From Ureaplasma sp. (GTDB lineage Bacteria; Bacillota_I; Bacilli_A; Mycoplasmatales; Mycoplasmoidaceae), in assembly GCA_020024695.1 (NCBI GenBank), contig JAHHTK010000001.1:1-64000 (forward strand): DNA of 64,000 nucleotides. Reading direction: 5' to 3'. Made by a program: the position numbers and the translations under genes. Under the pieces are notes generated by a model that did no database searches, was not told the DNA's origin, and saw only the letters and a list, made by a program, of their open reading frames with translations. Shown here piece after piece: positions 20,329 to 30,469 of the stretch (position 1 is its first letter; every line of letters begins with the position of its first letter).

Positions 20329-20757
20329 ATGAAATACATTAATTATTCCAATTTATCAACTTTTGATAATGAAAAAAACTTACTTGAATATGTGTTGAAA
20401 ATCGACCATAATCAATTAGAAAAACTCCAAACTCTTCCAAATGCTGTTGTCTGTGTCACACTGCCAACCCAAAAATATCCAGTTAGTGACAAAGTGCATT
20501 TCGTTGACCATAATAACGAAGAATTAGGAATGGCGAAATTAGTTCAATTCATCACCGCACCTAAAGAAGCGTTATGAAACCAAATTCAAGATTATACTTA
20601 TTTAACTAAAAGTGAATTTGATCACCTTTATGAAAATGAACCTGAGGCTACAATCTCAGTTATCTATGATTTTTGTTTAATGGAATCAAAACAAAAATTA
20701 CCACTCGATGAGAGTCAATTTAAAAACAATATTAGTTTAGTTATCTACGAAAAATAG
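20329..20757 (+). CDS. Hypothetical 142-aa cytosolic protein
   Basis: This protein starts at an ATG 6 bases after AAAGAAAG. It has no signal or TM segment and is acidic (many Asp, Glu, Tyr). A central beta-rich run (VVCVTLPTQKYPVSDKVHFVD, GMAKLVQFIT) recalls PUA/ASCH-type small barrels, but I cannot support that without a search. One UGA Trp. It sits in the same direction as the membrane protein before it. Confidence 0.65.
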
Positions 20758-20876
20758 AACACTATTTTAAGCGATTATCTTTTTATTTTTTTTAACAAAA
20801 AATGGCAAAATGCGTTTAAAATAAATTTAGTGTATTAAATGAAAAAATTCATTAAAAAATCTTAAGGCATATCTAT

Positions 20877-22853
20877 ATGATAAAGAATAAAAAATTAAAA
20901 TTTTTGTCCATTGCAGCAGGTAGCATGGTTACCCTTAGTTTAGTTGTTGCAACCCCCATTGCAGTGAGCTTAAAACCAACTGCACCTAACCAAGTGACAA
21001 CCTATGCAGCAAGTACTAGTTCCACCAGTTCTAGTACAGCTGATAATAACCAAAAGAAAAATTACTGAATCGCAACCGATTTAGCAATTGGTTATGCTGT
21101 CCTTGCATTAGTAATTGCATTAATCGCCATCGGTGTATTTTGCCACAAAAAATCTAAAAAAAACGAAGCTGATGCTAAGCAAGAACAAGAACCAGTAACT
21201 AATCAAGTTCTTAGTAATGAATTAGCTACTCGTACTACTGATGTTTTTAAACAAGGTAGTAATCTTCAACAAATCGATACTTTAATCGAAAAAGAAAAAA
21301 ACTTATTAACAGAAACTGATAAAGTGGTTGAAATTAATAAGTATTTAGCAAGTTACTTAACTGTTGATCATAACAATCCTGCTAACCCACGTATGTATTT
21401 CAACAGTCAAGATCCACAATACTTACCAAATGTCGTTTACTTAACTGCTTGCCCAGAACACAACTTCTTATATAAAAACAAAAATATCATTTGCCTTGAC
21501 AAACCATTTGATAATGAGAAAAAAGATATCTTAATCTATGATTTATGAAGTCAAAAAATCACAGGTTATGCCAAAGTTGTTGCTGTTTTAAAAGACCTTC
21601 ATCAAACTGATGCTGATGTCTTATATGCAAGTGTTGCTCCATTTAGTACATTTAGTCGGAAAGAATTTGATACTGTTCTTCACGATTCTAACCAAGCATG
21701 TTTATTATTCTGTGACAAAACTGTCCGTTTTGATTACCCAGTTGATCCAACCACTCTTTACATTCCATTAGTAAGAAGTGCTGAAACTGAAATTGAATCC
21801 GTCACAATTAATGAACCAATCGTTCCAGTTAGTGAAGAAATCGTTCTTGAAACTCCAGTTGAAAACGAAGAAATGGTAATTGTTGCTCCTGTTACTGAAA
21901 CAGTTGTTCTTGACAGCGAAGACCCAATCGAACTTGAACCAGTAGTTGAAGAAACTATTAGTTTTGAACCAGTTGTAGAAGACGTTGAAGAAGTCATTGA
22001 CCAACCAGTTGAAATTGAAGAAACAATTGAATTTCCAACTGAAGATTTAGTTGAACTTGAACCAGTAGTTGAACCAACTATTTTAGTTGAAGAAATTATC
22101 GAAACCCCAGCTGTAGTTACAGAAGTGGAAGAAATTATTGATCAACCAGAAGCGGTTGAAGAAATCGTCGAAGAAATCATTGATGAACCAGTTGCAGAAG
22201 TTGCAGAGGCCGCTAAACCAGTTGAACCTGAAGTTCCAGAAGTAGTTGAAGAAGTCATCGAAGAAATTACTGATGAACCAGTTGAACCTGTTCTTGAAGA
22301 CCAAGAATACATTAATGAATTAGCAAAAGCTAGTGCTAAAGTAGAACCAGTTGTCTTAAATGATATTGAACTTGTAATTCCTGTTCAAAAAGATGAAACA
22401 AAAGACATTCTTAAAGCTAATAGTCAAGTTTATCAAGAAATGGTTTCTGAAACCCCTGTCCAACTTGAAAGTGAAGTGGTTGAAGAAGAACCAGTTGAAA
22501 AACCAAGCACATGACCAACCTATCGAGTTAAAACAATTGTTGACAAACAAACTCGGGAAAATGCTCCAGTTACTTTCTTAGTAACCAAGCAAGAAAAGAA
22601 TGCTGTTTCTAACTCTTATGAATTAAATAACAATAATTCAAAAAATAAAGCAGCTAAACAACCAGCGACCGAATATACATATAAACGTCGTCGTATTACT
22701 AACCTTGAAACAGAAATGTTAAAAAAGGAAGGTAAGTTCTTCAAATACAAACCATCAACCCACCCAAAGGTACGGGAAGAACAAATCAAAAAGATGCAAG
22801 AATTCTGTGATGAACAAAACCAACATCACGAAGCTGATAAACAAGAAAACTAA
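20877..22853 (+). CDS. Membrane protein with long Glu/Val/Pro-rich acidic domain
   Basis: This 658-aa protein has an N-terminal hydrophobic segment (MKK-like basic start, then FLSIAAGSMVTLSLVVATPIAV), a Ser/Thr spacer (about 45-62), a second TM helix (AIGYAVLALVIALIAIGVFC) and a basic stop-transfer CHKKSKKN. Then come a mixed globular region (about 95-305), a low-complexity acidic region (about 305-500) built from EPVVE, EEIIE, DQPVE-type units, and a basic C-terminus (YKRRRITN, KKEGKFFKYKPS). The architecture resembles the acidic, Pro-rich proteins of mollicute cytoskeleton or attachment structures, but no homology was recognised. A terminator follows. Confidence 0.8.
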
Positions 22854-22864
22854 TCGCTCTTTTT

Positions 22865-22891
22865 AAAAAGGTGTCGTAAGACATCTTTTTT
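22865..22891 (+). terminator. Terminator of the acidic membrane protein gene
   Basis: An 11-bp stem (AAAAAGGTGTC/GACATCTTTTT, one G-U) with loop GTAA runs into TTTTTT, starting 11 bases after the stop codon. Confidence 0.85.
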
Positions 22892-22893
22892 AA

Positions 22894-23206
22894 TCCCTTT
22901 TACGCTGCTTATTGATAAAGCATACCAATTATATTGCCTGCTTTTTAACCGTGCTGATTTCGCTTTAAAATCTGATTTATACCTTTTAAATTTCACTACT
23001 TAATTGCCGCCGAACCTATTCCAATTTTTCTGGAAATATATTAAAATTAAATTAGGTCATGGTTTTTATAGTGAGCTTAAAGTTCATGGCTTTAACATTG
23101 GTTAAAAGTTTAGATTTTAAAATAGAAGGTGGTTTAATATTCTAAATCATGATTTAAGACTTACTCATACAATTGTTGTATTGAAGATTTTAAAAATGAC
23201 CCATTA
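22894..23206 (+). other. Gene-free relic region before an orphan terminator
   Basis: No intact reading frame on either strand with code 4. One plus-strand frame gives short protein-like segments (for example CLLFNRADFALKSDLYLLNF, then KYIKIKLGHGFYSELKVHGF) broken by TAA/TAG. A strong plus-strand terminator at the right end has no gene to serve. This suggests a decayed plus-strand gene; I could not identify a family. Confidence 0.35.
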
Positions 23207-23248
23207 AGATTGTAGATGCCTATTTGCCTAGAACTACAATCTTTTTTT
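23207..23248 (+). terminator. Strong hairpin terminator without a clear gene
   Basis: The 9-bp stem AGATTGTAG/CTACAATCT with an 18-base loop is followed by seven T on the plus strand. The nearest plus-strand gene already has its own terminator 315 bases upstream. Confidence 0.7.
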
Positions 23249-23271
23249 ATGGGGTCTGGTAACCAAAGAAA

Positions 23272-23305
23272 TAAAAATGCTCTTGCTTAAAATTAGCAAG
23301 AGCAT
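23272..23305 (-). terminator. Terminator of lipoprotein paralog 1
   Basis: On the minus strand ATGCTCTTGC, loop, GCAAGAGCAT and TTTTATTTC follow the lipoprotein stop by about 25 bases. A 10-bp perfect stem. Confidence 0.85.
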
Positions 23306-23328
23306 TTCATTTATAATTACTCACAATT

Positions 23329-24495
23329 TTAATGGATTGTGGAACCATTGTCATTTGATATATTATTATCTTGATCAGTATTCACTGGGGCTTTTAATTT
23401 CTTACCACCATTAATTTTAAAATCAGCTGGGAATGAATTATCATAATAATAACAATAAGCTGGTAAAGTGACCTCTTTTCTATCATTAATAGTTTCGATG
23501 TTTTTAAAGACTTCGGGGCCAACAACATTGAAATTGAAGAAATTATCAATATAAAGATGCTTAGTATTTCCTTCAATCTTACTATCGAAATAAATGGGAA
23601 AAATTTGCGGCATGATAATAGATAATTTAGTAGAAAATAACGAAATTTTTTCAGGGTTTTTAGAGGGTATAGCTGGAGAACTATCAATACTAGAAAAATC
23701 TAATGTGATATTGATATCAATTGGTCCATAATCATAGGTTTCAAGGTATGGTACTTGTTTTAGATGATCTGGAAAAATAATTTTAAAATCCTTGTCATAT
23801 TTAATTACTTGGTTTTTATGAGTTCTATTGAAAAAAGAAACATACTCGATAGTTTTGTCAAGTTTATAAAAATTTATATCTCTATTGGGCAAATCATTGT
23901 ACAATAGTTCACTTGTAGAATTATTAGTTTCTTTGGAAACATCTTCAACATCTTTTATTCCATAATATAAAAAGACGCTTTTAAAATTAATTGGTCAGTT
24001 TATTCAGTGATTATTATCCTTTGATATAAATCTAATATATTTTGGAATATTAATATATTCCTGTCATTTAATTGTTCCATTAAAATAATTTTCCATGCAT
24101 TCTCTTACTTTTGTTAGGTCCCAACCGTGCTGCTCTAGAACACTAAAATCTTCATCAGATCAACCTATGAATGTTGCATATATTCCATAACCATCATCAT
24201 TTACATGAGAAATAAAAGCATATCTAGCACCATAAAATGGGGATTGATCATCGTTAATTACAAACGTTGGTTTTCCTGAGAGAATAGGAACGTCAGGATA
24301 GTCACTTTCAATAGATAGATATTTGCTATTAAATGGTACATATCGCTTAGCATAATCAATAGTCTTGTATTCAAATGTCTCATTTTCAGAACTTTCTTTT
24401 TTTGATTGATTACATGAAACTAATGGAATACAAGACCCACATATCAAAGAAGACCCTGTGATTAGACTTAATCCTAGTTTAATTATTTTTTTCAT
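23329..24495 (-). CDS. Lipoprotein, paralog 1 of a three-member family
   Basis: This 388-aa protein has a lipoprotein signal MKKIIKLGLS..., with lipobox PLVSC and acylated Cys at residue 28. After a short polar linker the body shares clear blocks with the proteins at 24655 and 26771: FEYKT(I/V)D, SPFYGAR, F..GW.DEDF..L...GWDL.KV.EC, YNDLPNR, a central YLETY...DI.ITLDFS, NP(E/D)(K/R)ISLFSTKL, IYFDSKIEGNTK, VGPEVFKNI, and CYYYDNSFPADF..I.GGKKLKAPV. The domain is unknown; the surface location is inferred from the signal. The stop and 3' flank (ATAATTACTCACAATTTTAAT) match those of paralog 3. Confidence 0.8.
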
Positions 24496-24654
24496 ATTAT
24501 TTATTCCTGTCCTTTCTAAATTTATGAACCTATATTACCTGAGTTCTTTTTCAATTAACAATATAAGCAAGCACCATAGACTTATCTTATAGAAAATAAC
24601 ATTAATAAATTGCTATATCTAATTCCAACAATCTTATAGATCTATGGCTATCAC

Positions 24655-25887
24655 TTAAATATTTCCATCACGAATATCTTCAGTTTCACCATTAGGAATT
24701 GTCGATTGTTGGACAGGTGCTTTTAATTTCTTACCACCAATGATAGTAAAATCCGTTGGGAACGAATTATCATAATAATAGCAATCCTTAGGTAAGACAA
24801 CAGTTTTTCTATTATTGATTGTTATGATGTTCTTAAAAACCTCTGGGCCAACTAATTTAAAATAGTCAAAACAATCAATGTAAAGATATTTAGTGTTTCC
24901 CTCGATTTTGCTGTCAAAATAAATGTCAGTTCTTGTTGGCATTTTAATGGCGAGCTTAGTAGAAAAAAGCGAAATTCTATCAGGATTCTTTACGATTTCA
25001 TTAATTCTATTGTCAATTTTAGAAAAGTCTAATGTAATAGTAATATCAGTTGGTCCATAATCATAAGTTTCAAGATATGGTATTTGTTTTAAATATTTTG
25101 GAAATGTGATTCTAAAATCCTTCTCATATTTTATTGTGTTATTCTTGCACGTCCTATTAAAGAACCCAATAAACTGAAACATCATTGTCGCAGTTTCGTT
25201 GAAGTCAACATTTCTATTTGGTAAATCGTTATACAAGAATACTTTATTTTCGTCATATTTATCATCACCATAAGGATAATGATAATAATAATCAGAATGT
25301 CCAATTCCATAGAATCAAAAAACACCTTTTATTTGAAGAGATTTTTCTGAATATAGACGCCCATAACGAAAGATTCTGAGATATTTTGGAATTTTTATAT
25401 AAAGTCCTGTTGGATTACCATTGAATCAATTTATTCGACATTCTTTTACTTTTTCTAAATCCCAATCATATTTTTGTAAGGTAGCAAAATCCTCGTCAAA
25501 TCATCCTAAAAAAGTAGTATATATATTAGTAACTTCTCCATCTTTATTCAGTTCACATATAATCGCAAACCTTGCTCCATAGTATGGAGATTCCTTATCA
25601 TCTGCTATAAAGAATGGATTGCCATTTAACATCATTGTGCGTTCGTATTCACTTATCACAGAGTAATTCCTTAAATAGGACCTAAACAGCATATAATCAT
25701 TTAAATGGTTAACAGTTTCGTATTTGAATTCTGTAATTTCAGGTTCTTGTTCAGGTTCTTTAGAAGTTTCATCTGGCACTGGTTCTTTAGTTGGTTGCTG
25801 ATTACATGAAACTAAAGAAATGCAAGAACTACAAACCAATGCTGATGTCGCTGCTACACTTAACCCGATTTTTATTCTTTTCTTCAT
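24655..25887 (-). CDS. Lipoprotein, paralog 2 of the family
   Basis: This 410-aa protein has signal MKKRIKIGLS...; Cys28 is in SLVSC. A longer acidic linker (EPVPDETSKEPEQEPE) precedes the shared body with the same blocks as paralogs 1 and 3, so it is a full-length copy. The ATG is one base after the stop of the truncated ABC-like gene (25889), so translation is probably coupled to it. The C-terminal tail after APV diverges (QQSTIPNGETEDIRDGNI), the most variable part among the three. Three UGA Trp codons. Confidence 0.8.
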
Positions 25888-25888
25888 A

Positions 25889-26745
25889 TTATTTAATACC
25901 TACCTTTTCTGAATGTAATAAGATGTATTGTTTTAAGTTAGTCATTAATTCTTGGTGGGACCGATAGTAATAGTCTTTGTCATCAAGATTTAGCTTATAA
26001 ATTTGATGAACTTGATTTTCAATCAAATTATAGCGACCTGAATCATCTAAATAATAGACATGCTCAGTATCTTGTTTAATGATTTTTGTACGAATTATGT
26101 TATCAATAACTGTTTGTTCACTATCAAAAATCGCATCTGATGTTGTTTGCAATTGATCACTTTCTGATAGTTCAATCCCAGTATTAACAATATTACCTAA
26201 TAAATCATAGGCGACAACAATTTTAGCTGGTTCTAAAAGTACTGAATATTCTTTGCCAGCTTTCAATTCATTCTTAGACTTATAAATTTTAAAAGAATCT
26301 TTATTTATTAGTTTTGGAACTAGTTCCTGAGAAGTCAGAAACTCACCATATGCTACTTGTTGAGGACTACCATCAAGGTTGTATAAAACAACAATATCTT
26401 CAGGATCGGTTAATGCTTCAAGATATTTCTTTTTATCTCTTGGATTCAAATTTCGCTTATTTATGTTATCAGCTACCTTGTTATATGTTTGTACTAATGT
26501 GTCGGCTGTAAACAAACTATTATTCTGTTCTAAACTCACGATTAGGTTATGATTTTTAAATTTATGATCTTTGCCACTAATATAATCGAAACTAATATGT
26601 TGTTCGTTATCAACATCTGGTTTGAATAACCTTGCGTTGCATATCGCATTCTTTCCGCTTATTTTTTTAAACGATTGCGAGATATTAATACTGTTTTTAA
26701 AGATATAGTCTGCTTTATTACTAAAATAGCAGACGATACTATGCC
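25889..26745 (-). pseudogene. Truncated copy of the half-ABC gene (C-terminal region only)
   Basis: The last 217 codons are open from a GTG at 26537-26539. The frame stays open up to about 26745 with no ATG, upstream of which stop codons appear. The translation aligns closely with residues about 125-400 of the complete copy at 27977-29194: ADTL.QTYNK, PEDIVVLY, TYGEFL, VPKL(I/V)N.DSFKIY, EPAKIVVAYDLLGNIV, LQTTSDAIFDSEQT, IIRTKIIKQDTE, VHQIYKL, YYRSHQELM. The Walker A half is absent and replaced by the 3' end of paralog 3. It may be a decayed gene or a shorter protein started at a non-ATG codon; I favour decay. Confidence 0.65.
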
Positions 26746-26770
26746 TATTTCTCTATAATTACTCACAATT

Positions 26771-27949
26771 TTAATAGATTGTGGAATCGTTGTCAGGGAC
26801 CCAGTTATTTTTATGATTAGTTTTTACTGGGGCCTTTAATTTCTTACCACCAATGATAACAAAATCAGCTGGGAACGAATTGTCATAATAATAACAATCA
26901 GCTGGTAAAGTGACTTTTTTACCACCGTTCATAGTTTCAATATTTTTAAAGACTTCTGGGCCAACAACTTTGAAATTATCAAAACGATCGATTCACAATT
27001 CTGTTGTATTTCCTTCAATTTTACTGTCAAAATAAATATCTTGTTCTTTTGGCATTTTAAATTCTAATTTCTTAGAAAAAAGGGCAATTCTATCTGGATT
27101 TTTCATAATTCCTTTATCTGTATCAATTTTATTAGAAAAATCCAAGGTGATTTTAATATCAATCACTTCTTCGTTATAGGTTTCTAAAAACGATATTTGT
27201 CCAATAAATGAAGCAAATGTTATGGTTATATCTCTATCATACTTCACACTTGGTTTGTGACTTTTGTTAAAGAAACCAACAAATTGTGCTCCATCTATAT
27301 TTGTAAAATCAATATCACGATTTGGAAAATTATTATAAATAGTTTCGTTTTTTTGTGGGTTTTCTGAATAATCATCATAAAGTCTTATACCACCAGGAAT
27401 CATAATTCCAGCAACACTGAAGAAAACATTACGTCTTTCAATCTCACTAGCTTTATTAATAACGGAAATATATTTAGGTGGGAAAATATAAGGTGGAATT
27501 TTTGTTTTTCCTGCTAACCAATTTGTCTTACATTCTTTAACTTTTTCAATATCCCAACCATATTCTTCTAAAATAGGATAGTCTTCATCATTTCAGCCAA
27601 TCAGAGAAACACTATTAAAATATTTAAAATCTCCTTCAGTTTTTCTAGACAAGATAATAAATTTTGCTCCATAAAATGGATTTTTTTCATCATCAATAGT
27701 AAATATCGGTCGTCCTTCTAGTGGCGTTTTAAAATATTTAGATTCAACTTTTTCCTTAGATGCACAAACTGAATAATTAGATGTTAAAAAATCAACTGTC
27801 TCATATTTAAATTCAGTAATTTCTGGTTGATTAATTTCATCAGGCTTAGTATTTGCTTGGTTGGTACAAGATACTAAACTGATACATGAACTAGATGTCA
27901 AAACGACGGTTGCTAGACTAGCAAGACCAATTTTTATTCTTTTCTTCAT
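26771..27949 (-). CDS. Lipoprotein, paralog 3 of the family
   Basis: This 392-aa protein has signal MKKRIKIGLA...; Cys28 is in SLVSC. The body carries all shared blocks (FKYETVD, NPFYGAK, GWNDEDYPILEEYGWDIEKVKEC, NNFPNRDIDF, NPDRIALFSKKL, IYFDSKIEGNT, VGPEVFKNIET, YYDNSFPADF.IIGGKKLKAPV) with in-frame UGA Trp in GW, NW and ELWIDR. It is preceded by the complete ABC-like gene, whose stop lies 27 bases upstream of this ATG. The final residues and the 3' flank are nearly the same as in paralog 1, a sign of recent duplication or recombination. Confidence 0.8.
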
Positions 27950-27976
27950 ACTATTTAATTCCTACCTTTTCAGAGT

Positions 27977-29194
27977 TTAATAAAATATATTGTTTAAACT
28001 ATTCATTAGTTCTTGATGTGATCGATAAAAATAAATTTTGTCACCAAGAACAAGCTTATAAATTTGATGCACTTGATTTTTAGTAAGATGAAAGTTATCT
28101 TTTTCATCAACATAATAAACATTTTCTGTGTCTTGCTTAATAATTTTAGTGCGAATGATATTATCTAAAATTGTTTGTTCTGAATCGAAAATAGCATCTG
28201 ATGTAGTTTGCAATTGTTGCGAATCAGATAATTCAATTCCAGGGTTAACAATATTGCCTAATAAATCATAGGCGACAACAATTTTAGCTGGTTCTAAAAC
28301 ACTTGAATATTGAATGCCAGATTTTAAATCCTTCTTGGTGTTGTAAATTTTAAATGAATCTCTATTTACTAACTTTGGAACAATTTCAGTTAAGGATAAG
28401 AATTCACCATAAGTTACCAGTTTAGGAACACCACCTGTACTATATAAAACCACAATATCTTCAGGCTTGATCAATTTACTTTTAATTTTAGTTCTATCAT
28501 AACCATTAAAAATATTACTATTAATTGTGTCTACAATTTTGTTATATGTTTGTGCTAATGTATCAGCTCCTAATTGGGTTTTATATTCACCTAACATAAC
28601 ATTCTTATTTAAAGCAGGGAATTTGTTTTCTTTATCGTTTTGATAAGCAAATTTTATGTGTTGCGGATTATTTTTATCGTATATAAACAACTTAGAATCG
28701 CTTAATACATTATTGCCAAACTTTTGTACATAACTGTTAAGTTTAGTTTGGATTACTTCTGGTTTTTGATGAGACAACAAAATAGCAGTTTTCAACAAAT
28801 ACTGGCGAGTAGTCATATTAGTAGGAAATTTTGGAATGGCATCAGGCACATATGCGATTTGATTACGGTCTAAATAACCTAAATTTTTTAAATAAATGCT
28901 GCCTTGGTAATTCTCAATTAAACCAATCATACATTTGATTGTCGTTGATTTCCCTGCCCCATTATTACCAATAAAGACATGAAATGTTTTTGGCATGATT
29001 TCAAACGAAACCTTATTTAACTTGATTTTTTTATCTTTCTTTGAAATCAAAGTTAAATTATCAACAATTAAGGTTTGATTAGTTTGATTATCTAGAAATT
29101 GTTTTCATAGTGTTTCAATTTGGTTATCGTCATAACCGAAGTTATTTTTTAATATCTCACTGTCTTCGGTTAAATTTTTAAGCTCTTTTTTCAT
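27977..29194 (-). CDS. Half ABC ATPase fused to an unknown C-terminal domain
   Basis: This 405-aa protein begins MKKELKNLTEDSEILKNNF. The ABC-type start LTLISKKDKKIKLNKVSFEI leads to Walker A GNNGAGKSTT (residues 76-85), then the ABC-2-like Q-loop region (YVPDAIPKFPTNMTTRQYL). After about residue 150 no ABC signature (LSGGQ), Walker B or H-loop is found. Instead an unknown domain of about 250 residues follows (blocks listed for the truncated copy). It could be an NBD with its second half replaced, or a decayed transporter. Mycoplasma ABC ATPases can carry long inserts between Walker A and signature, so the missing half might once have followed. It leads the operon with lipoprotein paralog 3. 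Confidence 0.72.
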
Positions 29195-29320
29195 AAAAAA
29201 TCCGTTTTATTATTAAATCTTATTAATTTTATTTTATCAAATTTTTGTTTTCGTGCCAAGCTGCTGGTTTGAATTTTAAGCAACTGTTTTTATGAGAAAT
29301 TGCCCATTTTTTAGGGGATT

Positions 29321-29358
29321 AAAAATAAAAAAATATAACATAGTTACCTATGTTATAT
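29321..29358 (-). terminator. Terminator of the pgk-deoD-hup operon
   Basis: On the minus strand the 11-bp stem ATATAACATAG/CTATGTTATAT with loop GTAA is followed by TTTTTTATTTTT, 19 bases after the hup stop codon. Confidence 0.88.
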
Positions 29359-29377
29359 TAGATGATCATAAATAGAA

Positions 29378-29737
29378 TTATTTAGATAAATCGATAACGC
29401 CGTTGTTTAATTTAGCGTGTGGATTCATAACGTTTTCTAAAGCCCCTTTAATTTGTTTTGAGAAACTAAATTTAGGAGTAATGTGAGCTGGAATCACTTG
29501 TTTTTCTTTAGTTTTTGGGTTGAAACCAGTTCTTTCTTTAACTTCAGCAATTTTAAAACGGCCTAAGTTACCTAATTTAAAAGTTTGAACACGTTGTAAT
29601 TCTTCAACAACTAATTGTTCTAAGGCATCAAGAACACGACCAACGTCTTTTTCAGTCATATCAACGTCGCTTGAAATTTTTGCAAGAATTTCACGACGAG
29701 TTAAAGCTTTTTCATTTTCAATATTATTCATAATCAT
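29378..29737 (-). CDS. hup: HU-family DNA-binding protein
   Basis: This 119-aa nucleoid protein shows the HU fold: ALTRREILAKISSDVDMTEKDVGRVLDALEQLVVEEL, then FKLGNLGRFKIAEVKERTGFNPKTKE (the arm with the GRF and RxGxNPxT motifs), and a short C-terminal extension (HAKLNNGVIDLSK) beyond the usual ~90 residues. The start ATG overlaps the deoD stop (TAATG); a second in-frame ATG two codons in is possible. It is the third gene of pgk-deoD-hup. Confidence 0.94.
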   Translation of the reverse strand: MIMNNIENEKALTRREILAKISSDVDMTEKDVGRVLDALEQLVVEELQRVQTFKLGNLGRFKIAEVKERTGFNPKTKEKQVIPAHITPKFSFSKQIKGALENVMNPHAKLNNGVIDLSK

Positions 29738-30453
29738 TAACCTTTTTTGTGGAAGTTATAAACAGAATCTAATGCTAATTGAACCATAGTTCGAAGACCT
29801 GTTTGTCTTTCTTCAGCAGTTAAGATAATCGATGGATCAACAAAGGAGTCTGAGATGGTTAAAATACATGCAGCTTTTTTGTTTAATTTTTGAGCGTTTG
29901 CAAATAAACCAAAGGATTCCATTTCAACAACTTCAACCCCTTCAGGTTGGAAGGATTCTTGAGCATAGAATGCATCAGATGAATAACAACTAGCAACTTT
30001 TAAGTTTACGTTTTCTTGTTTTGCTGTTGCTTCAATTACTTCATTGATTTCACTGGATGGAAATAATCAACCATGTTGAACATCAATACCAAGTCTAGTG
30101 GCATAAATTGAATCACTTCATGATTTGTCAACTAAGACAACATCACGAGGTTTAATTGTATCAACATAAGTTCCAGCTGAACCCATTCTGACAATTAAAT
30201 CAACATCGTAAAATTCAGGACTGAATAATTCTCATGAATAAATACCGATGCTTGGGATTCCCATTCCGTGACCCATAACAGTAATTTCCATGTCTTTATA
30301 TTTACCTGTGTAAGCATTCATACCACGAACACTATTGACTAATTTAGCGTCTTGTAAGAAATTTTCGCTAATTCATTTTACTCTTAAAGGGTCACCAGCC
30401 ATTAAAACAACTTTAGCGATGTCACCTTTTTTTGCATGATTGTGTGGAGTCAT
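29737..30453 (-). CDS. deoD: Purine-nucleoside phosphorylase (DeoD type)
   Basis: This 238-aa enzyme cleaves purine nucleosides to base and ribose-1-phosphate for salvage. N-terminal [24 protein letters not shown] contains the phosphate-binding GDPLR; the conserved [28 protein letters not shown] and the substrate-binding [14 protein letters not shown] follow. The usual final motif catalytic Asp is seen in TISDSF. UGA Trp at three positions. Starts 16 bases after the pgk stop. Confidence 0.95.
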
Positions 30454-30469
30454 ATATTAATTTTGTACC

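Noticed and set aside
21758..22550. Several long minus-strand frames inside the acidic membrane protein gene
   Set aside because: They translate to low-complexity Asn/Phe/Trp or Ser/Thr runs, are caused by the repeat bias of the plus-strand gene, and have no start context. Treated as shadows.
22894..23206. Insertion sequence remnant
   Set aside because: No terminal inverted repeats, target duplications or transposase motif (DDE) could be recognised; only a generic relic is supported.
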